From CAZMSD01 sp964568855 (lineage in GTDB: Bacteria; CAIWAD01): a stretch of DNA of 50,548 bases. Positions 1-8,860 of the stretch are shown here, piece by piece (the first letter of the stretch is position 1; every line of letters begins with the position of its first letter). The notes under the pieces are model-generated. The model was not told where the DNA came from. It worked only from the letters and a program-made list of their open reading frames with translations, and ran no database searches. The translations under genes and the position numbers were made by a program. The stretch is taken from NCBI GenBank assembly GCA_964568855.1, contig CAZMSD010000030.1, positions 1 through 50,548 of the forward strand. The letters run 5' to 3'.

Positions 1-1322
1 CGGAACTGCGCCCGCGCGAGACCAGGCGCCTGGCCGAGCTGGGAATCGACGGGGGCAGCCTGGCCATGGATCCCAAAGGCGACTTCGTGCTGGTCCTGTC
101 CTCGGAGGGCGCGCTGAGCAGGGTCGATCTTGAGGACGGGAAGGTCGACCCGGTGCCGTATTCCGCGGAGCTGACGCTGCGCCAGGGCCGGGAATGGGAG
201 TACTTCTTCGAGCACATCTGGCGCCAGGTGCGCGAGAAGTTCTACGTGGCAGACCTGCACGGGACGGCCTGGGACAGCCTCCGCGCCGCCTACCGGCGCC
301 ACCTGCAGGGCGTCGACAACCTGCACGACTTCGCCGACTGCCTCTCGGAGATGCTGGGCGAGCTCAACGCCTCGCATACCGGAGCCTTCGCCAGGCGTCG
401 CGGCGAAGATCGTGACGCCACCGCCCGACTCGGCGTGATCCACGATCCCGCCTGGAGGGGCGAGGGCCTGCTGGTGGAGGAGGTGCTGCCCGAGGGGCCC
501 TTCGACCGCTCGGACAGCCGGCTGGAACCGGGCATGCTGATCGCGGCGCTGGACGGCCGATCGGTGGGAGAGGGAGAAAACCCGTGGCCGCTGCTCAACC
601 GCCGGGCGGACCGGCCCCTGCGGGTGACCGTCCGCGAGGCGCGGCGCGGGGGCGGGAGCTGGGACGAGGTGATCAAGCCCCTGGGCGCCCGGGGGCTGCG
701 GGAGCTGCTCTACAAGCGCTGGTGGAGGCGCAACGCCGCGGACGTGGACAGCCTGTCCGACGGCCGGCTGGGCTACGTGCATGTCCGGGGGATGAACGAC
801 CGCAGCTTCCGGCACGTGTATCACGAAGTCCTGGGCCGCTACGCCGACCGCGAGGGACTGGTGGTGGACAGCCGGCACAACGGTGGCGGCTGGCTGACCG
901 ACGACCTGATCGCCTTCCTCAGCGGTCGCCGGACCTTTCGCAACGTGGTCCGTCCCGGGGGGCGGGTGATCGGCGAGGAACCCTTCGCCCGCTGGAACCG
1001 TCCCGCGATCGTGCTGATCAACGAGAGCAACTATTCCGACGCCCACCTGTTTCCCTACGCCTTCCGCGACAACGGCCTGGGCAGGCTGGTGGGGATGCCC
1101 GTGGCCGGCACGGGGACCGCGGTCTGGTGGGAAACGCTGATGGACGGCGTGCTGGTCTTCGGCATCCCCCAGGTGGGGATGCTCGACGAGGAGGGGCGGC
1201 TGCTCGAGAACCAGCAGCTCGACCCGGACGTCCGGGTGGAGAACGATCCCGCCTCGCTGGCTGCGGGACGGGACCTGCAGCTTGAGCGGGCGGTGCAGGA
1301 GCTGCTGAAGGAACTGGAATGA
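1..1322 (+). CDS. Tricorn-type S41 protease, C-terminal part (5' end outside window)
   Basis: The frame is open from base 3, so the gene begins upstream; the ATG at 66 is internal. The visible part matches the C-terminal half of tricorn core protease: end of the beta-propeller, helical C1 domain, a PDZ domain (about 430-700) and the C2 catalytic domain. Residues fitting the tricorn charge relay are Ser-His in NASHTG (about 372-377), the nucleophile Ser in NYSDAH (about 1035) and Glu in ENQQLDPDV (about 1206). The family degrades oligopeptides released by larger proteases; it is cytosolic in archaea, and bacterial homologues may be exported. The C-terminus looks complete. A release-factor homologue follows 18 bases later. 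Family assignment is firm; the substrate is unknown. Confidence 0.88.
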   Translation, partial: ELRPRETRRLAELGIDGGSLAMDPKGDFVLVLSSEGALSRVDLEDGKVDPVPYSAELTLRQGREWEYFFEHIWRQVREKFYVADLHGTAWDSLRAAYRRHLQGVDNLHDFADCLSEMLGELNASHTGAFARRRGEDRDATARLGVIHDPAWRGEGLLVEEVLPEGPFDRSDSRLEPGMLIAALDGRSVGEGENPWPLLNRRADRPLRVTVREARRGGGSWDEVIKPLGARGLRELLYKRWWRRNAADVDSLSDGRLGYVHVRGMNDRSFRHVYHEVLGRYADREGLVVDSRHNGGGWLTDDLIAFLSGRRTFRNVVRPGGRVIGEEPFARWNRPAIVLINESNYSDAHLFPYAFRDNGLGRLVGMPVAGTGTAVWWETLMDGVLVFGIPQVGMLDEEGRLLENQQLDPDVRVENDPASLAAGRDLQLERAVQELLKELE

Positions 1323-1340
1323 ACACCGGTTGAGCGCCCG

Positions 1341-1691
1341 ATGACCGAGGATTCCGGCAAACGAAAAGAGCTGCTCGCCGAGTGCCGCGTCCGCCGCAGC
1401 CGCGGCGGCGGTCCGGGCGGCCAGCACCGCAACGTGACCGAGAGCCGCGTGGAGCTGCTGCATCTTCCCACCGGCCTGCGGGTCGTCTGCGACGACACGC
1501 GCAGCCAGCATCGCAACCTGGCCCGCGCCCTGGAAGTGCTGGAACAGCGGCTGGTGGAGCTGCGCCGCGAGCGCAAGAGCCGTGTCCTGCGTCGCAGGCG
1601 GCTGCGCCGGATCCAGGAACGGATCCTGGGCGAGAAGCGGCGCCGCGGCGAACTCAAGCGGCTGCGCCGCAGGCCCGGCGAGGACTCGTAG
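1341..1691 (+). CDS. Peptide chain release factor-like (RF-1 domain, ArfB/YaeJ-type) protein
   Basis: A 116-residue protein with the release-factor catalytic core RRSRGGGPGGQHRN (residues about 18-31), including the GGQ motif that promotes peptidyl-tRNA hydrolysis. It lacks the codon-recognition domains of RF1/RF2. A long, very basic tail rich in Arg and Lys follows, which in ArfB-like rescue factors lies in the empty mRNA channel of stalled ribosomes. Length and architecture fit a ribosome-rescue peptidyl-tRNA hydrolase. The gene follows the protease closely on the same strand and converges on the minus-strand gene after it. The class is clear; which rescue subfamily is not. Confidence 0.82.
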   Translation: MTEDSGKRKELLAECRVRRSRGGGPGGQHRNVTESRVELLHLPTGLRVVCDDTRSQHRNLARALEVLEQRLVELRRERKSRVLRRRRLRRIQERILGEKRRRGELKRLRRRPGEDS

Positions 1692-1727
1692 AGTTCCATC
1701 CCGCGGGGCCTGCGGCGAGCCGGCGCA

Positions 1728-4034
1728 TCACTCGTCGACGAACACGCCGTCCCCGGTGGCGGGATCATCGTCGTCGTCGGTCCGCAGCAGCATGCCGTTC
1801 CCGCGGCGCTCGTTGTCGTAGGCGTCCGCGCCCCCGCCGAGATCCAGTGAGACGCTGAGCGAGGCGGCGTCCCGGCCGCCCGCGTACTCGTTGGCCCCGC
1901 CCTCCCCGTTGCTGATTCCGCCGGAACGATAGGTGTCCGCGCCCCCGGAGTCGATGAACACGGCGAAGCCGTTCTGCGCCGTGCCCCCCTGCGCGTACTG
2001 GGCGCCCTCGTAGTCGTCGTCGCCGGCGTCTTCCAGGAAAAACACGGGCCCCACGTCCCAGCTTCCTCCCTGGTTCATGGCTTCGGCGCCCCGGTAGACG
2101 TCGTTGCCCCCGCGCTCGTGGAAAAGGGCGCAGGCCTGGTGCGCCTGGGCGCCCATGGTGTAGCGGTTGCCGGTGTAAAGGTCGTCGCCCCCGCCCTCGT
2201 TGAGCAGGCCGAAACCGAAAAAGTAGCCGCAGGCCTGGCTGAAATTACCGGCCAGGTAGCGGTCATCGCCGACCAGGTCGGAAAGCAGGCCCACTCCGCC
2301 CGCCGCCACGGAACGCATGCCGAAGCCCACGCCCTGGCTCCAGCCCTCCCAGGAATCGCGGTTGCCGTAACCGTTGGGCTCCTTGAAGCCGGCTGAATAG
2401 GAATCGTCGCCGGCCCCGTCGATCAGCAGCCCGCAGCCCTTGGGGCCGCCGAAGCCCTGAGCGAAGCGCGCGGCCGAGTAGACGTCATTGCCGGCCTCGT
2501 CCGCCAGCAGGCCGATGCCGAAGAGTGCGCAGCCCTGCGCCAGCTCCTGGCCCATGTAGAGGTCGTCGCCCGCCGAATCCAGCAGGACCCCGCAGCCGAA
2601 GAGGGCGGCCCCGCAGCCCAGCGCGTCGGCCAGGTACAGGTCGTCGCCCTCCGCGTCCAGCAGGAAGCCAAGACCCAGCAGGCCGCCGGCGATACCGCCC
2701 GGACGGTTGCAGAGGTAGCGGTCGTCGCCGCCGAAATCGATGGCCAGCGCGGCCCGGCCCTGCGGGAAGTGGCGCACGGCGCCCCGCTCCATCTCGTAGC
2801 ACGTGCCGCCCGCGCCGTCCAGGTAGACGTCGTCACCGCCGAGATCCACGGAGAGCGCGGCCTGGCCCTGGATCACGCTCGATCCGTAGCCCGTGACACG
2901 CGCCCGGACGACGACGCCCGAGTCCAGCGCCAGCAGCGTGTCCAGCAGCACGTCGTTCTCGTCCGGCGATCTACCGGCGGCCCAGCGATGGAGCCGGGCG
3001 CCCAGCTCCTCGATTACTCCGGGCGAGGCCAGGCGCGCCAGGCCGGCGGCGGCCTGGAACAGCTCCGACCAGCGGATGCGCTTGCTGTGATCGATGCATT
3101 CGTAGAAAGCGTCCACCCGCTCGCTCTCGGGGTCGGTATGGATGAACAGGTAGCGCACGAGGCTTTCCAGCAGCGGAAGCGACTCGCGGGCCAGCGCCTC
3201 GAGCCGCTCGTCGCCCAGGTCTGCGAAGGCCCGCCGGACGCCTACGTCGGCCAGGGCCAGGGCCTCCGCCAGGCCGGGCAGCCCGGATTCGGTGGGCGGC
3301 GGCGCGTGGAAACCCGGCAGCGGGGCGTCCAGCACCGCGGCCGCGCCCGCCAGTCGGCCGGCGGCGGAGGCGGCGCCCAGGGAGCCTGTCCTGCGCATGA
3401 TCTCCTCGCCCTGCATTCCCGCCTGGTGGGGCAGCAGCAGCGAGTAGGCAACGGCGTCCAGGGTGTAGTACCCGCGATATTCCTGCAGTTCGCGGGCGTA
3501 GGCTTCCCTGAGCGCCGCGTACTGTGTGTCCAGCCCCGCGGCCTGGACGGCCTCCAGGACGAGTCCCGCCGCGCGGTCGTCCTTCCAGGGCGGCCGGATC
3601 TGGTCGGGCGCCCCGGGGAAGTGCGGGCGGTTCCCGCGGCGCATGGGCCCCAGGTAGTCCCTCCTTCGTCCCAGAACCAGAGGAAGCTTCAGCAGGGCAC
3701 CCTTCCGGTACACCAGCAGCCGGACCAGGTCCCCGGCCCGGCGCTCTTCCAGTGCCTCCAGCAGGGCGGCCGAATCCCTGAGCGAGTCCCCGTCCAGCGC
3801 GATCAGCACGTCGCCCTCCTCGAGGTCCGCCAGGAAAGCCGGGCTGTCGCGCAGCACCTGCCGGACCGTCAGGCCCGGCGCAGGCTCGTCCACCGGGCTG
3901 GTGGAGATACCCATGTAAGGGCGATTCTCCGGGTCCTGCTCTTCCCCTGCCGCGATGCCCCGGCAGTTGAACAGGAGACCGGCTATCAGGGCGATAACCG
4001 GGAATTTCCAGTGTCCGCAGCCCGCTTCGTTCAT
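1728..4034 (-). CDS. Secreted PDZ protein with twelve GDD-x-Y repeats
   Basis: 768 residues. The N-terminus has a signal peptide (hydrophobic core about residues 12-22, likely cut after GIAA). A PDZ domain spans about residues 40-122 (YMGISTSPV to LPLVLG), then a helical region to about 390. Residues about 395-740 carry twelve copies of a GG/AG-D/N-D-x-Y motif (GGDDVYLDG, EGDDLYLA, AGNDVYSA, GGADTYRSG and so on), mostly 25-28 residues apart with Gly-rich hydrophobic stretches between. This suggests a beta-solenoid, perhaps metal-binding through the Asp pairs, but it does not match the RTX consensus. I do not recognise the repeat as a named family. The role is unknown; extracytoplasmic location is likely. 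Confidence 0.8.
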   Translation of the reverse strand: MNEAGCGHWKFPVIALIAGLLFNCRGIAAGEEQDPENRPYMGISTSPVDEPAPGLTVRQVLRDSPAFLADLEEGDVLIALDGDSLRDSAALLEALEERRAGDLVRLLVYRKGALLKLPLVLGRRRDYLGPMRRGNRPHFPGAPDQIRPPWKDDRAAGLVLEAVQAAGLDTQYAALREAYARELQEYRGYYTLDAVAYSLLLPHQAGMQGEEIMRRTGSLGAASAAGRLAGAAAVLDAPLPGFHAPPPTESGLPGLAEALALADVGVRRAFADLGDERLEALARESLPLLESLVRYLFIHTDPESERVDAFYECIDHSKRIRWSELFQAAAGLARLASPGVIEELGARLHRWAAGRSPDENDVLLDTLLALDSGVVVRARVTGYGSSVIQGQAALSVDLGGDDVYLDGAGGTCYEMERGAVRHFPQGRAALAIDFGGDDRYLCNRPGGIAGGLLGLGFLLDAEGDDLYLADALGCGAALFGCGVLLDSAGDDLYMGQELAQGCALFGIGLLADEAGNDVYSAARFAQGFGGPKGCGLLIDGAGDDSYSAGFKEPNGYGNRDSWEGWSQGVGFGMRSVAAGGVGLLSDLVGDDRYLAGNFSQACGYFFGFGLLNEGGGDDLYTGNRYTMGAQAHQACALFHERGGNDVYRGAEAMNQGGSWDVGPVFFLEDAGDDDYEGAQYAQGGTAQNGFAVFIDSGGADTYRSGGISNGEGGANEYAGGRDAASLSVSLDLGGGADAYDNERRGNGMLLRTDDDDDPATGDGVFVDE

Positions 4035-4111
4035 CTTGTTCCACCCCTGTGTTGGGTCTCCGCTCCCGAGGGCGACTTCAGACGTATCATGTCATTTTCT
4101 ATCTTCGCTGC

Positions 4112-4441
4112 ATGCGGGATTCGCCAGGCATTCAAGCCGGAGGCCGTCCGGGCGCTTCCCCGCCCCGACCGCCCCTGTACTGCACCCTCGCCGGCATCGC
4201 CGTCTTCGCGGCCTGCTGGTTCCTGGCCTTCCTGCTGGCCAGCATGCTGCTGGTCTACGCTTCACCGGACCGGTCGAACCTGCTGGCGATACTGGCCCTG
4301 GTCGTGCTCCTGGTGGGCTCGTCGCTCTCCGCGGCCCTGGGGCTGGCGGTGTATCACAAACTCGGACGCCGCCACGCGGAGCGGCTGAACGAAGGACACC
4401 GCGGAGAGGTCTTTCATACCGGCCAGCCGCCCGGCCCATAG
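4112..4441 (+). CDS. Small membrane protein, two predicted TM segments
   Basis: 109 residues from the ATG at 4112; the frame stays open upstream to 4049, but the ATG fits the divergent gene better. It contains two strong hydrophobic stretches, TLAGIAVFAACWFLAFLLAS and LLAILALVVLLVGSSLSAAL, separated by a short polar loop, then a basic cytoplasmic-type tail. No family is recognised. It shares a 77-base divergent intergenic region with the PDZ-repeat gene. No convincing ribosome binding site is seen, so confidence in expression is moderate. Confidence 0.5.
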   Translation: MRDSPGIQAGGRPGASPPRPPLYCTLAGIAVFAACWFLAFLLASMLLVYASPDRSNLLAILALVVLLVGSSLSAALGLAVYHKLGRRHAERLNEGHRGEVFHTGQPPGP

Positions 4442-4629
4442 CACGGTCCCGGCAGTCCGCGGCCACGGGAAGCCTGGGCGACGTGGGTCGAAGCGCAACC
4501 TTCCGCCGGGACCGGTCTCAGAATATGCCACACTCGATTCAATCGGACAGTTGCGATATTGACTGTTGCGTGACCGGCCGCGCGAGCAGTGCGACGGGCG
4601 GGGTCGATGGCCAGGAAAGGGCGCCGCGC

Positions 4630-5328
4630 ATGGGACGCACCAGGGTGAAGGGCGCGCTCAAACGGGCCGTTCATGATTTTCCAGGAGAGATCTGGATCGC
4701 GCCGCAGGAGATCCTGGCCTGGCGGGGCCGCTGGAGCGAGTATTTCGGCAACGAGCAACCGATCCGCGTCGAAGTGGGCGCGGGGCGGGGCCGCTTCCTC
4801 GCCGACCTTGCGGCCCGCGGCGAAGCGGTCAACCTGGTGGGGATCGAGCTCAAGCCCGACCGCTGCGTCACGGCCCGCAGGAAGATCATCCGCCGCGCGC
4901 GGACGCCTTTCGTCATCCTATGCACCTGGGTCGAGCTGCTGCCGCGCATCTTCGGGCGCGGGGAACTGGACCGGATCTACATCAATTTCCCCGATCCCTG
5001 GCCCACCAGCCCCTACCGCGGCCGGAGGATGTACGGCGGCAGCTTCCTGCACGATTACCTGGCGGCGCTGCGGGAGGGCGGGGAGATCTGGTTCAAGAGC
5101 GATCACGCCAAGTGCTACGAGGAGCTGCTGGCCGCTCTGCCCCAGGGCCTGGTGGTGCTCGACCGGGGTTGCGACATGCACTCGGCGGAGTGGGCCGGGG
5201 AGCAGATCGTCACCGAGTACGAGCGGCGCTACCTGGAGGCCGGGCGGCACATACACTACGTCCGGCTCGCCAGGCGCGGCACGGGTTTGCGGATCCACAG
5301 GTCGAGCCCAGTTAAGGGAGCGTCGTGA
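4630..5328 (+). CDS. trmB: tRNA (guanine-N7-)-methyltransferase
   Basis: 232 residues. TrmB transfers a methyl group from S-adenosylmethionine to G46 in the tRNA variable loop. Visible are the SAM-binding motif VEVGAGRGRF (about residue 42), the GIELKPDR acidic loop, and the family signature NFPDPWP (about residue 118). The residues after the signature (TSPYRGRRM) differ from the usual K-R-H-K-R-R. Start ATG 4630 follows AGGAAAGGG; the frame is open further upstream (to 3955), but that part has no family similarity. The stop overlaps the start region of pepP (TGATG). Confidence 0.88.
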   Translation: MGRTRVKGALKRAVHDFPGEIWIAPQEILAWRGRWSEYFGNEQPIRVEVGAGRGRFLADLAARGEAVNLVGIELKPDRCVTARRKIIRRARTPFVILCTWVELLPRIFGRGELDRIYINFPDPWPTSPYRGRRMYGGSFLHDYLAALREGGEIWFKSDHAKCYEELLAALPQGLVVLDRGCDMHSAEWAGEQIVTEYERRYLEAGRHIHYVRLARRGTGLRIHRSSPVKGAS

Positions 5329-6716
5329 TGCACGCTGAGCGCAGGAAACGATTCTTCGAAGCCATGGAGGACGGGCTGGCGATCTTTCCATCCGCCGGCG
5401 TGGTCTTCCGGAACCACGACACCGAGCACCGCTTCCGCCAGGAAAGCGCCTTCTACTACCTGACGGGATTCGAGGAGCCCGACGCGGTGGCGGTCCTGGT
5501 CCGCGCCGGCCGCGCCCGCAGACTGATCCTCTTCGTCCAGCCCCGGGATCCCGCGACGGAACTGTGGATAGGCGCCCGGGCCGGGGTCACGGGAGCGCGG
5601 CGCGATTTCGGCGCCCGCGAGAGTTATCCGCTCAGCGAGTTTCCCCGGCGCATCGAGGAGCTGCTGGACGGCCGGCCGCGCCTGTACATGGAACTGGGCG
5701 GCGGCTGGAGGCTGGAGGGCGCCGTCCTGGAGGCCCTGACTCGCCTGAAGCGCAAGAAAAGGCAACCGGGTCACTTGCCGCGCCAGGTGCTTGATCCGCG
5801 CGAGCTGCTTGCGGAATTGCGCCTGCTCAAGCAGGAGCCGGAGATCGAGGAACTCAGGCGGGCGGCAACGGTGACGGAGCGCGCCTTCCGGGAGATGCTG
5901 TCCCAGGTGCGGCCGGGAGTCTACGAGTACCAGCTGCGGGCGGTCTTCGAGGCGGTCTGTGGGCTGCACGGAGCGGAGCGGGCCTTCGAGACCATCGTCG
6001 CCGCAGGCGACAACGCCTGCACGCTGCACTACGTGGACTGCGTGAACAGGCTGGAGGAGGGACAGCTCCTGCTCCTGGACGCCGGCGCCGAGCTCAATTA
6101 TTACTGCTCGGACGTCACGCGCACCGTTCCCGCGAACGGCGCCTTCAGCCCGGCCCAGCTCAAAGTGTATCAGATCGTGCTGGCGGCCCAGCGTGCCGCC
6201 GTCGAGGCCGCCGGGCCCGGCGCGCGGTTCTACGACGTCCACGACGCCGCTGCGGCGGAAATCGTCAAGGGCCTGCAGAAGCTGGGCCTGCTCAAGGGCA
6301 AGGCTCGGAACCTGGTCGAAAGGCAGGCCTACAAGCCCTGGTTCCCGCACGGGACTTCCCATTGGCTGGGCCTCGACGCCCATGACGCTGGCTCCTACGC
6401 GCTGGACGAAGGTCCCCGGATCCTGGAACCGGGCATGGTCATCACAGTGGAGCCGGGCCTGTACCTTAACCGCGGGGACCGGCGCGTGCCCCGGCGCTAC
6501 CGGGGCATCGGAATCCGCATCGAGGACGACGTGCTGGTGACCGAAAATGGATGCGAGGTGCTGACGGAGGCCGTTCCCCGGGAACCGCGCGAGATCGAGC
6601 GCGCCCTGCGGGCCCGGCCACGTTACTTCAGACCGCTGGGCGAGCCGGAACCCCGGCGGAGAAATGCGCCCGATCGGCGAAGCGCGCGCACGGGCGGGAG
6701 GAGCGAAAAAGCATGA
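5328..6716 (+). CDS. pepP: M24 family Xaa-Pro aminopeptidase
   Basis: 462 residues from ATG 5328 (a GTG at 5325 is an in-frame alternative; an AAGGGAG lies just upstream). The N-terminal creatinase-like domain (to about 170) is followed by a pita-bread catalytic domain. All five metal ligands are visible: Asp in LLLDAGAE, Asp in CSDVTRTVP, His in FPHGTSHWLGLDAHD, Glu in VITVEPGLY and Glu in GIRIEDDVLV. The enzyme removes N-terminal residues next to proline with a two-metal centre. The stop overlaps the next gene by four bases (ATGA), suggesting translational coupling. Confidence 0.9.
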   Translation: MHAERRKRFFEAMEDGLAIFPSAGVVFRNHDTEHRFRQESAFYYLTGFEEPDAVAVLVRAGRARRLILFVQPRDPATELWIGARAGVTGARRDFGARESYPLSEFPRRIEELLDGRPRLYMELGGGWRLEGAVLEALTRLKRKKRQPGHLPRQVLDPRELLAELRLLKQEPEIEELRRAATVTERAFREMLSQVRPGVYEYQLRAVFEAVCGLHGAERAFETIVAAGDNACTLHYVDCVNRLEEGQLLLLDAGAELNYYCSDVTRTVPANGAFSPAQLKVYQIVLAAQRAAVEAAGPGARFYDVHDAAAAEIVKGLQKLGLLKGKARNLVERQAYKPWFPHGTSHWLGLDAHDAGSYALDEGPRILEPGMVITVEPGLYLNRGDRRVPRRYRGIGIRIEDDVLVTENGCEVLTEAVPREPREIERALRARPRYFRPLGEPEPRRRNAPDRRSARTGGRSEKA

Positions 6717-7735
6717 AAACGGCGATCACGGGGTGCACGGGCTTCCTGGGCGGCGCCTTGATGGAAAGGTTGCTGCGCGAGGGCCGCGAGGTGCTGGCGC
6801 TGGGTCGCGATCCGCTGCGGATGAGGGAGACCCTGCCGGCCGAAGTGTGCTGCGCCCTTTTCGACCTGGACGCCCCCGAGGCCCCCGAGGGACTCGGACC
6901 GGGCGACGTGGTGATACACTGCGCGGCGCTGCTGGGAAACGCCGACGCAGGCCGGGAGGCCTACCTGAGAGCCAACACGGAATCCGTACGGGTGCTGGCC
7001 CTGGCGGCGCGCGATGCCGGGGCCGCCTGCTTCCAGTTCATTTCCAGCGTCTCGGCGCACGGCCCCATCGCCAGCGAGGAATTTCCCCTGCGCGAGGAGA
7101 GTCCCTTCCATCCCGCCTCGATCTACGGCGAGAGCAAGGCCCTGGCGGAGCGGGAGCTTGCCGGTATCGAAGGCCTGCGGATCCAGGTGCTGCGCCCGCC
7201 CGTGATCTACGGACCGGGCGCGAACCGGCACTCCTCGGCCTCCAAGATCTTCCGCCTGATGCGCGGCGACTGGTTCCTGCGCAGCGCGGGCGGCCGGAAC
7301 CGCTTCAACGTCGTTTTCCTGGACAACCTGCTGGACGCCTGCCTTTTCCTGCTGGGAAGCCCGCCGCCCGGTGAGGATTCCGCGGGCGCCCGCTCCCGGG
7401 GAGAGCTGCCGCCGGTGGCGGAAACCTACCACGTACGCGACGCGCAGGGACCCAGCATGCGCAGTTTCCAGGAATGGATCGGCGAGGAGTACGGAAAGAT
7501 GCCGCACATGCTGCCCCTGCCTTTCCCCCTGCTGTTGGGACTGGGGTCGCTGGGGGACCTCCTGCGCGCCCGGGGCCTGCGTTTTCCTCTTACGCGGGAA
7601 ACGGCACGGGGCTTCGCCACCAGCGGGTACTGGTCCGACATGACCAGGCTCGAGTCGCTGGGATGGCGACCGCCGGTGTCCGCGCGGGAGGCCGTGGCCC
7701 GGACGGCCCGCTGGTACATGGAGCACGAAGGCTGA
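6713..7735 (+). CDS. NAD(P)-dependent epimerase/dehydratase (extended SDR)
   Basis: 340 residues. Start ATG 6713 overlaps the pepP stop and follows GGGAGGAGCG. The Rossmann nucleotide-binding motif TGCTGFLGG lies at residues 6-14, the Ser/Tyr/Lys active site at FISSVSAHG and YGESKA (about residue 137), and PPVIYGPG follows as in sugar-nucleotide or steroid-type extended SDRs. The tail resembles the NAD-dependent epimerase family used in sugar or isoprenoid modification. The substrate cannot be read from the sequence. Confidence 0.85.
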   Translation: MKTAITGCTGFLGGALMERLLREGREVLALGRDPLRMRETLPAEVCCALFDLDAPEAPEGLGPGDVVIHCAALLGNADAGREAYLRANTESVRVLALAARDAGAACFQFISSVSAHGPIASEEFPLREESPFHPASIYGESKALAERELAGIEGLRIQVLRPPVIYGPGANRHSSASKIFRLMRGDWFLRSAGGRNRFNVVFLDNLLDACLFLLGSPPPGEDSAGARSRGELPPVAETYHVRDAQGPSMRSFQEWIGEEYGKMPHMLPLPFPLLLGLGSLGDLLRARGLRFPLTRETARGFATSGYWSDMTRLESLGWRPPVSAREAVARTARWYMEHEG

Positions 7736-7802
7736 AGGGCCGCACCCAGACCCGGATTCCAGATCCGGCTTCCCGGTATGCAATAAGGCGGGGAGTTCCA
7801 CG

Positions 7803-8384
7803 TTGCCCACTAGCATGACCGATGCGGAGTTGATCAGGAGGAGCCGGGACGGGAACGACGAGGCCCTGGGCGAATTGTTCGGCAGGTATCAAACTCAGTT
7901 GTACGGTTTTCTAGTGAAAATGACACGTTCGCGCAGGGATGCGGAAGATCTGTTTCAGGAAACCTTCCTGCGCATCCACCGTATGCTGGATGGATACCGG
8001 GAGCAGCAGCGATTCAAGAGCCTGCTGTTCACCGTGGCTTCCAACCTCTGCATCGATCACGCCCGGCGCAGGAAAACGAGGCTGGCCGTGGTGGAAGACG
8101 AGCACGAGGACTTTCCGCTGGCCGAGATCGCCGATGCAGGGCCGGAATGGAAGCCCGACCGCATGCTGGAATCGAGCCAGCTGCAGGAACTGCTGAACGA
8201 AGCCGTGGACAGCCTGCCCGATGCCCAGCGGCAACTGGTACTCTTGAGGCTGGAGACCGGCATGACCTTCCAGGAAATCGCCGATCTGCGCGGTGAACCG
8301 CTGGGCACGGTCCTCCCGCGCATGCACCGCGCGGTGCGGTCCATCCGGCGCTACTTCCAGGAGCATGGATATGAAACCTCCTGA
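7803..8384 (+). CDS. ECF-type RNA polymerase sigma factor
   Basis: 193 residues. Sigma region 2 is clear (ALGELFGRYQTQLYGF, then SRRDAEDLFQETFLRIHR for -10 recognition and core binding), and region 4 carries a helix-turn-helix (MTFQEIADLRGEPLGTVLPR). No extracytoplasmic or C-terminal extension is present. I chose the TTG at 7803 because GGGGAG sits seven bases upstream; ATG 7815 is too far from it. The gene overlaps the following membrane protein, the usual arrangement for a sigma / anti-sigma pair. Confidence 0.88.
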   Translation: MPTSMTDAELIRRSRDGNDEALGELFGRYQTQLYGFLVKMTRSRRDAEDLFQETFLRIHRMLDGYREQQRFKSLLFTVASNLCIDHARRRKTRLAVVEDEHEDFPLAEIADAGPEWKPDRMLESSQLQELLNEAVDSLPDAQRQLVLLRLETGMTFQEIADLRGEPLGTVLPRMHRAVRSIRRYFQEHGYETS

Positions 8385-8838
8385 ACAGGACCGGCACGAC
8401 TCGGAGGGCCTGGAGCGAACCTACGCGGCCCTGTCCCGTCTCTGGCAACGTAACCGGCCGGAAGATGTGCCCGCCGGCCTGCTGGACAAGGTCCTGGCCA
8501 GGATCGCCGAAGGAGGCCGGCCCGTGCGGACAAGGCGCGTTCTGCGCTGGCAGCGGAACCTGTCGCAGGTCGCCGGAATCGCCGCGGCCCTCCTGCTGGT
8601 GGCCACCATGCACCTGGGATGGCCCGGGGGCGGTGGTCTGTCCTTCGATCGCTCGGACGAGTTGCTGCTGGTGGAAAGCAGGGAAGCCGCGTTCAGCGAG
8701 GTTTTCGACGGCGCCCTCGCCGGTCTGGACGAGCTGGTCGCGGAGGACGCGGATTTCGAGCTGCTCCCGATGGACGGGGATCTGCTGGCCCTCTCGCTGG
8801 ACCTGGACCGGCAGCTGGAGGAAGCGGAGAGTTTCTGA
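8371..8838 (+). CDS. Putative anti-sigma factor, single TM segment
   Basis: 155 residues. The start at 8371 has AGGAG seven bases upstream and overlaps the sigma gene by 14 bases. The cytoplasmic N-terminal part (about 1-65) is helical and lacks a visible zinc HxxxCxxC motif. One TM helix follows (VAGIAAALLLVATMHLGW, about 67-84), then an acidic tail. Topology and overlap point to a membrane-bound regulator of the ECF factor. The sequence itself is not a recognisable anti-sigma family, so the role is inferred from context. Confidence 0.65.
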   Translation: MKPPEQDRHDSEGLERTYAALSRLWQRNRPEDVPAGLLDKVLARIAEGGRPVRTRRVLRWQRNLSQVAGIAAALLLVATMHLGWPGGGGLSFDRSDELLLVESREAAFSEVFDGALAGLDELVAEDADFELLPMDGDLLALSLDLDRQLEEAESF

Positions 8839-8860
8839 TGAACCTGAACCCGAGGAATCC

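Noticed and set aside
2769..4388. 539-codon plus-strand frame opposite the PDZ-repeat gene
   Set aside because: The minus-strand protein has a signal peptide, a PDZ domain and periodic repeats; the plus frame has none of these and runs into an unrelated gene.
7752..7768. Hairpin CCGGAT-TCCAG-ATCCGG before the sigma gene
   Set aside because: Short stem and no T tract; too weak to call a terminator.
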